The translations under genes and the position numbers were made by a program. From assembly GCA_023251255.1 (NCBI GenBank), contig JAHEZD010000005.1, positions 58,889 to 107,108 on the forward strand: 48,220 bases of DNA, given 5' to 3'. Of the stretch, positions 38,301-47,300 are shown piece by piece; position 1 is the first letter of the stretch, and every line of letters begins with the position of its first letter. This stretch comes from Chitinophagaceae bacterium. Its GTDB lineage: Bacteria > Bacteroidota > Bacteroidia > Chitinophagales > Chitinophagaceae. The notes below the pieces were generated by a model, which was given only the letters and a program-made list of their open reading frames with translations, ran no database searches and was not told the DNA's origin.

Positions 38301-41300
38301 GGGGACTTTACAGGTATGGACAATGCTGCCCAATGGACAGGTGCCATAAGTACGGATTGGGCCACAGCAGGCAATTGGGACGGTGGTGCGGTTCCAACAT
38401 CCTTAACCAATGTGGTTGTTCCTTCTTCAGCAGTAAGGATGCCATCTTTGGTAAGCAGTTCCTCCTGCAATGGCCTTACCATCAATTCAGGAGCTACCAT
38501 TACCAATACTGCTTCCGGTACTTTGAACATTGCCAGTTCATTTACCAATAGCGGTACGTATACCGACAATGGAACGACTGTTTTTAATGGAACTTCTGGT
38601 CAGCAAACCTTTGCAGGAATAAGCTCCTTCAACAACCTGACCATCAATAACAGCAGCAGTGTTTTGTTGCCTGCTGCCATTACCATAAAAAGCAACCTGC
38701 TTATCAGTGCCGGCATATTGAACGCCAATAATTTTGATATTGCTGCAAAGGGAAACTGGACAAACAATGTTTCCACCACTGCATTTACTGCAGGAACCGC
38801 CACGGTAACATTCAGTGGTACCACTGCACAATCCATTGCCGGAACCTTTGCTACAAGCTTCAATAATTTAACCATTTCCAGTACGGCCAGCACAGTAACC
38901 CTATCTGTCAATGCAAGCATTGCAGGAAATTTATCTGTAACAAGCGGCACGTTTGATCTATCAACATTTACTGCCAATAGAACAGCTTCTGGTGGCACCT
39001 TAACAATTGCTAACAATGCAACATTAAAAATTGGCGGAACAAATACTTATCCTTCCAACTTTGCCACCAACAATTTGATTGTGGCCAGTAATGTGGAATA
39101 TGCAGGCACCAACCAAACTGTGGCCAATGTGGTTTATGGCAACTTGATCCTCAGCAGTTCAAGTGGTGCAGCAGTGAAAACGATGCCCGGCACAGCCATG
39201 ACCATCTTGGGGAACCTCAGCAGCAGTATTGGGTCAGGCACATCCGTTGCATTTACTGCAGCAGCGGATATTACGGTGAACGGAAACGTTACCATTGGTG
39301 CTTCTACCACTTTTGATGGTGGAAGTTTCATACAGAATATTGGTGGCAACTGGACCAGCAATGGCACGTTCAACGGAAATGCAGGCACAGCAACATTTGC
39401 TGGTGCAAGTACAACAGTGAGTGGGTCAGGTACGGAAAATTTCAACAATGTCACCGTTACAGGTTCATTGGTCTCCCTTTCATCAGGCAGTATCAGCCTA
39501 ACAGGTAACTTGGCCACTTCGGGTACCGGCTCGTTTACACAGGCTTCAGGGGGAACAATCACCATGAGTGGCTCTTCCAAGACTATTAGTGGTTCATCCA
39601 TTTCAATAGATAACCTTACCATCAGTGGAACCATTAGCACCACAGCATCGCTTACCATCACGGGTAATTTATCGGTAAGTGGCACCCTTACAGCCAGTGT
39701 GGGCACAATTACTTTTAGCGGCAGTTCAAAAACAGTATCAGGTGCAGGAACAATCAGTTTTGCAACGGTATCTGTTACGGGTTCTATTACCTCCACTGCA
39801 AATTTCTCCATTTCAACAGGACTTTCAGTAGCAGGAAGTTTAACTGCAACTGCAGGCACTGCTACATTTACGGGCACATCGGTTTTAAGTGGAACGGCTA
39901 ACCTGTACAACATCACCATTAATGGAACATCCCTAAGGTTGTCTGCCAGTTCAGTTTTGGGCATTGCCAATACATTAACGGTTACTGCCGGTACTTTGGA
40001 TGTTACTTCATCTGTGCCCAATACAGTAAATTTCAATAGCACAAGCAATCAAAACATCAATACACTTACCTACGATAATTTGATGCTCTCCAATGGCAAC
40101 AACAAAACGGCCCTGGCAGGTTTAACCATCAACAATAGTTTCACAATAGGCACTGGTACCACTTTTATTCCCGGGGCCTTTACCCATACAATTTATGTTG
40201 ACTGGAACAACAATGGCAGTTTTACGGCAGGCAGTAGTACCATAGAGTTTTCAGGAAGCCAGAACTCAAATATAAATGGGGCTACCACTTTCAATGTCCT
40301 TACGGTAAACAGTGCAAGTGCCACCACTGGTGTGCTTTTGCAAAGCAATACAACTGCCGCAACAGTGAATATGACCCAAGGAAAATTGCTTACAGGTACC
40401 AATACCCTAACCATCACAAGCACTAGAACAGGAAATGGTTTTATCATTGGAAACATCCAACGCACACATGCTTTTACAACTGGTGTGGATTATGCTTTTG
40501 AAGGCCCCAATAATACCATCAATTTCTCTGCGGTGTCCAGCGTAACAAGTGTTACCGTTTCAGTAACAGAAAGTTCCATAGCTGATTTCCCTTTTGGCGG
40601 TTCCATCAGCAGGGTATACAATATTGCTGTTCCCGCAGGCACCTATACAGCAACACTCCGCCTGCATTATGAAGATGATGAACTGAATGGCAGTGCTGAA
40701 TCTTCCATGGTACTATGGCATTACAATGGTTCATCATGGGCATCTTCAGGTAAAACAGCCAACAGCACTACGTCCAATTATGTGGAGCAGAGTGGCCTCA
40801 CAAATATCACCAACCGCTGGACATGCTCTGACAATTCCAATGTGGTACAATGGAATGGCAGTACCAGTACCGATTGGAATACGGCTGCCAACTGGACGGT
40901 CCTTCAGGGTTCTGCAACAGCACCACCATCCTCAACAGATATTGTTGACCTAGGTACTGCTTCCTTTACCAACCAACCAACCATTAGCAATGCAGTAACG
41001 GTTAAGAACATAAAATTTGGTAGCGTGCAGGCTATTACCTTATCCATGGCAAGTGGTGGTTCATTGGTTTCTGGAAACATAGATGGCACATGGGCCACCA
41101 ATCGCACACATACCATTAATACCAACAACCAAACGGTAACCATTAATGGCGACCTAGTTTTAAGTGACGGCACAACTGGCCATGCAATTGATTTGAATAT
41201 TGGCACGGGAACAGTAACCATTGCTGGCTCATTGATACAATCAGGAGCTGCCAACATTGTTTTTAGCGGTAGCGGCAATTTGAACATTGCTTCAGATTAC

Positions 41301-44300
41301 ACCTATACCAATGGGACATTTACAGCAGGCACGGGAACAGTTACTTACAATGGAATAATAAGCCAGGCAGTGGGCAACGTTACTTATAACAACCTCCAGA
41401 TAAATAAAGCAGCAGCATCCGCTACCATTAATAATGCCACCACCATTGCAGGCAACTTGTCCATTGTTGCAGGGCAGTTGGATAATTTTTCCACCACTAC
41501 CATTTCAGGGGATGTGTCCATTGCTGCTACTACTACTTTATATAATTACAGTGTACTGCATATAGGAGGCAATTGGCTCAATAGCGGCACCTATACTTCC
41601 AGTAGCACTGGAACCAGCGTAGTATTTGATGGCACAGGAACACAGACCATTTCCGCTACCACCTTCAATGATCTGGAGTTCAATAAACCAGTAGGCACAT
41701 TGGCAGAACTTACAGGAGACGTAACATTAAAGGGGAACCTAATAGGCACATCAGGCACACTTGATATAAAATCGTTCTTTTTCAACAGGGATGTTGTTGG
41801 TGGCTCTGCTACCATGTTGGACAATGCCAAATTGATCATTGCAGCAGACAATGCCCCCAGTAAGTTTGCCAATTATTATTTATCCACCAACAGTACAGTT
41901 GAGTTTAATGGTACAGGAACACAGCATTTATTGCTGCCGGGTGTAGTTTATGGCAATATCACTTTTAGCAATACAGGTACAAAAATACTGTATACGCCAA
42001 CAACGGTTAATGGGGATTTGAGCATTGGAACCGGTTGCACTTTTGATGGTGGTTCCAATGCCATTACCTTAAATGGCAACTGGACAAACAATGGCACTTA
42101 TACCCCATCAAGCAGTACGTTGATTTGTGCAGGTGCCACCAAAAATATTACGGGCAATACCACCTTCAATAAGGTAACAGTTACAGGGTCCTATACAATC
42201 ATCAATGATGTTACGTTCAACGGCCTGCTTAATATTACGAGTGCAGGTTCGTTAAGCGGTGGGTCAAGTATACATACCACATTAAATGGCGACCTGACAA
42301 ATAGCGGCATTTTATATACGCTTGGCACAACCACTTTTACTGGAAATACAGTACAAACACTGAGCTTGATCAATGCCGTACAAACTGTAGCGATTACCGT
42401 TTACTTCAATGGTACGGTTGCTCCTGTATTGAATTCAACATCTGCCCCTCAATATGGATTTCTGAACATCAATAACACTGCAGGAATCAGTGCAAGCGTT
42501 GGTTATATCATTGCTTATGGATTAACGGTTGGTAGTGGTGCCTCGTTCAATGGTGGATCCTCATCGCATACCATCTTGGGCTATGTAACCAACAATGGTA
42601 CCATTACAAGCAGTGGCACATTGACCTTTGTTCCTTCAACTGCTACTGCATTGAACCTTGGCAGCAGTTTCACCAGTACGGGCAATGTGAATTTTGCAGG
42701 AACAGGCGCTATTACACTTTCAGGCACACCAACTTCTTTTAAAAATGTAACTGTTGCCAATTCAAATGTTGCAGGTATTACACCTTCTTCGGATTGGACC
42801 ATTACCAATAACCTTACAGTAGCAAGTGGAGCAACACTCAATGCAGGAAGCCATGCATTCCTGATTGGGGGCAACATTGCCAATGGAGGAACAATCAATA
42901 GCAGCACTTCTACTTTCACCATGAATGGTAGCGGGGCACAGAATATTCTTTCAGCATCTGCCTTCAATAACCTCACCATCAACAAATCTGCTGGCACAAC
43001 AACTTTATCTGCAAATGCAACCGTTAATGGCACATTGAATTTTGTTGCAGGCAACATACAGACAAACAGCAATGCCGTTATTCAACCTTCTACAGGAACC
43101 GTTACCGGTGCCGCACAGAACACAGGATGGGTAAATGGCAATTTCCAGAAAGCCATTCCAACTGGCAACCCCACAAAAACATTCGAGATTGGCGACAATG
43201 CCACTTATGCACCTGTAACGACTGTTTTTTCAGGCGTTGCCACACCGGGCAACCTAACAGTGTCCACAACCATTGGCGACAATTCGGCTACCATTGGTTC
43301 TGCCATAGAAGAAACTGCAACCGTGAACAGGTACTGGACATTGACCAATAACAGCACAGCATTTACCAGCTATAATGCAACATTCAACTTTGCTGCAAGT
43401 GATGTGGATGCTGGTGCTACTACAAGCGATTTTATTGTAGGGAAATACAGTAGTGGCCTATGGGTCTACCCAACAGTGGGCACACTTACATCAACCAGTA
43501 CACAGGCTACAGGGCTTACCGGTTTTGGTGATTTCCAAATAGGCCAGCCAGCAGTGTATGTGAAACTTTGGGATGGGGGTGCAGGAACAAATAATTGGAG
43601 CGATGCAGCCAACTGGAACAGGGACAGGGTACCAACAACAACCGATGATGTAAACCTGGATGGGGCCAATACCATCAATGTTGATATGGCAGCAGCAACC
43701 AAGGACCTATTGCTGAACAATCAAAGCCTTGTCTTGACCATACAAGCTGGTCAGTCCTTGAATGTAGCTGGAAACCTTACGCTTTCCACTGGCACATTGA
43801 ATACTGCCAATGCCTTCCCCAGTGTTTCGGGAACTGCGAATGTAGCGGGTGGCACAGTTGGTTTTATTGGTAGCTCCTCCCAAACCATTCCTGCTTATCA
43901 ATACAATAACCTTACAAGTAGTTCAACTGGTAGCCGGTTACTGGCCACTACTGGCCCTATTGGTATTGCAGGCACGTTCACACCTTCCACCAATTCATAT
44001 ACCACCACTGGAAGCACCATCCTTTTCAACGGTACCAATCAAACCATACCCGTATTCAATTACGACTACCTTTCTGTGGAAAACAGTGGCAGCAAGACTT
44101 TGACAGCAAGCATTGCTTTAGCAGGGGACCTGAATATAACTGGTCATTTGGATGCAGCTACCTATACAATTACACCTACTTCATCTTCTACAGTGAACAT
44201 AGAGGGTACTTTCACCACTAGCAATGTGAATGGGCTAACAGGTGGCAGCAATACAGCTTTTGCAAATACCAATGCCTTTACCTTAAACCTAACTGGCTCA

Positions 44301-47300
44301 ACCGTGGAATACAGTGCCGCCACAGCACAAGTTATTACAACAAGGACCGATTATAATAACCTTAGCCTGTCTGGTGGGGCAACAAAGAGCCTATCTGGGG
44401 ACATAGCAATTGGTGGCAGCTTTAAATTGGCAACCAGTGCAGACAAGCTTTCCATTGGCAGCCATACACTTTCACTGAATGGAACAGTTGATGAAACAGG
44501 CACCGGTTCCATCACGGGTTCTTCCGGTTCCAACATCAGCATTGGCGGCTCGGGGCCGTTCGGGACATTGGTGATGGACCAGTCGGGTGCCGGTACCACC
44601 AACATGGTGAACAGCCTCAGCATCAACAGGGGCTCATCGGGCACCGTGGCACTGGGCAATGCCCTGAGGCTGTCCGGCGTGCTCACCCCCACAGCAGGCA
44701 TACTTGCTTCCGGTGGCAACCTCACACTGGCCTCCACCGCATCCAATACGGCACGCATCGCACCTGGCCCATCAGGTGGCGGCTACATAACGGGTGACGT
44801 TACCGTGGAACGATACATCACCGCATCGGGCAACAGGGCCTACCGCCTGCTGACGCCTTCGGTCAACACGTCCACCAGCATCAATGCCAACTGGCAGGAA
44901 GGGCAGGCAAACCCCAATGCAGGGACCAACCTCCCCTCCCCCAAAGCTGGCTACGGTACCCATATCACCGGCACCGGCGGCAGCACCAATGGCTTCGATG
45001 CAACAATCACCAACCAGGCCTCGCTCTATACCTACAATCCCGCCGGCCCCTCATGGGATGCCGTCACCAGCACACTGGGCACACTGGATGCAAATACCGG
45101 CTACCTGCTCTATGTGAGGGGCAACAGGGACAACATCAACGTGCTGCAGTCGTCCACGCCCAGCAGCAACACCACCCTGAGGGCAACCGGCACCCTGCCG
45201 CAGGGCGACCTCTCCCTCACCGGGCTGGCCGGCAACACCGCTTTCAGCCTGGTGGCCAACCCGTATGCATCGCCCATATTGTGGGATGCCAATACTGGCG
45301 TGTATACCGGGAGCAATGCCAGCAATTTCGAGAACTACATCACCATCTGGGACCCCAATGTGGGCACGCGCGGCGGCTTCATCACAATAGACAAGGACAA
45401 TATTGCCGGGGGCGGAACGACCAACCTCACCAATGAGGTGCAGTCCGGCCAGGCATTCTTCGTGCAGGCGAAAGCGGGCACCACGGCCCCCTCACTGGGC
45501 CTGCTGGAAACGAACAAGTCCACCACCAGCAACCTGGACGTGTTCCGCAACGGTACACAAACAGAAACACTGAAGACCTTCCTGTTCTATACCAATGCCT
45601 CCGGCAGGCACCCAGCGGACGGGGTCACCTCCCTGTTCAGGAACGGCTACAGTGCCGCAGTGGACGGGGACGATGCCAAGCAGATAGACAACTGGGACGA
45701 GGACGTTTCCATCGGCCGTGACGGGAAGTCACTGAGCATCGAGCGGAGGCCACTGGTGGATGCCAATGATACCGTGCCCCTGAAGGTGGCACGCCTGAAG
45801 GTGCAGGCATACGAATGGGAGTTCCGGCCAAGCAGCTTCAATGCACCCGACCTGCAGGCCTACCTTACCGACAGCTACACGGGAACGGAGACCGCCATCA
45901 GTTTAAGCAGCACCACGGTGGTCCCCTTCACCGTTACCTCCAATGCCGCCACATCGGCCGCCAGCAGGTTCAGCATCATCTTCAAACCAATCAGTATTAC
46001 CAACTGGACAGGTGCCAACGGTACCGACTTTGCAGATGCCTCCAATTGGGACAATGGCCTGCCCAGCACCACCAGGAACGCAGTGGTGCCACAGGTGCCC
46101 AACCTGCCCGTACTGGCCAGTGCGCAGGCCATCAACAGTATTACATTGGCCACATCGGCCAATATAACGATTGCAACCGATTTGGACATCAGGGGCAACC
46201 TGGTGAACAATGGCAGTATCAAAGGCACCGGCACATTGGTTTTAAGCGGCCCCAGGGCCCAAACAGTTACGGGGAAGGGGAGCATTGGCAACCTCAGCAT
46301 CAACAATACGGCCGGTGTTTCCATTGAAGCCGGTACCAGTAACATGCAGGAGGTTACGGGCGTGCTTGTACTGGTGGATGGCACCCTGTCCACCAACGGC
46401 AACCTCACCCTGAAGTCCACTTCCACCAGCAGCACGGCCACCATTGCCGCCATTGATGGCAGCACCAACAGGGGCAGCATCACCGGTAAGGTAACCGTGG
46501 AGCGCTACATACCGGCAGGCAAGCGGGGCTTCCGCTTCATTGCACCCGGTGTTACCAGTACAGCTTCCATCAGGGCCAACTGGCAGGAAGCTGCAACCAG
46601 CAATGTGGATGACCCAAGGCCCGGTTACGGTACGCATATCACCGGTAGCACCATTGACCAGCTCAACGGCTTCGACGGGACGCCTACAGGGGCACCCTCC
46701 CTGTTCCAGTTCGACAATGCCGCGCAGGCATGGAACAGCGGCATTGCCAATACGGACAATACACCACTATCGGCAGGCAGTGCCTACCGCCTGTTCGTAC
46801 GCGGCAACAGGTCCTACAACCTGGCAGGCCCGGCCATGCCCACCAGTACCGCCACCGTCCTGCGTGCCACGGGCACACTGGTAACGGGGGAGGTGAAACT
46901 GAGAAGCACGGCAACCGGTGCAACGGCAGGCATGCCCCTGCTCTCGGGCAGTGCGGGCGGCTACAGCTTCGTGGGCAACCCCTACGTGTCGCCCATTGAC
47001 TGGTCACTGCTCAGCAGGACGGACATCACCGGCTACTACTACATATGGGACCCCACACTGGGCACACGCGGTGCCTATGTGGCCGTATCCACGGACGGCA
47101 CGAAAAGCAACCCCTCCTCCGCTGCCACAAGGGACATACAACCGGGCCAGGCATTCTTCGTGCAGAACAGCCCCGTCCTGGCGGCAGGGCCCGAACTGGC
47201 CATTGAGGAAACGCACAAGACAGGTACGCTCACCAATGTGTTCAGGACGGAGCCAACACCTGCTTCCATCAGCATGCAACTGTCCATTGCTGGCAGTACC

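Noticed and set aside
39134-40048. 304-codon minus-strand open frame, and a similar 260-codon frame at 37145-37927
   Set aside because: Both are antisense shadows of low-complexity Thr/Ser/Asn-rich coding sequence; the Val/Pro/Leu-rich translations are the expected mirror of those codons.
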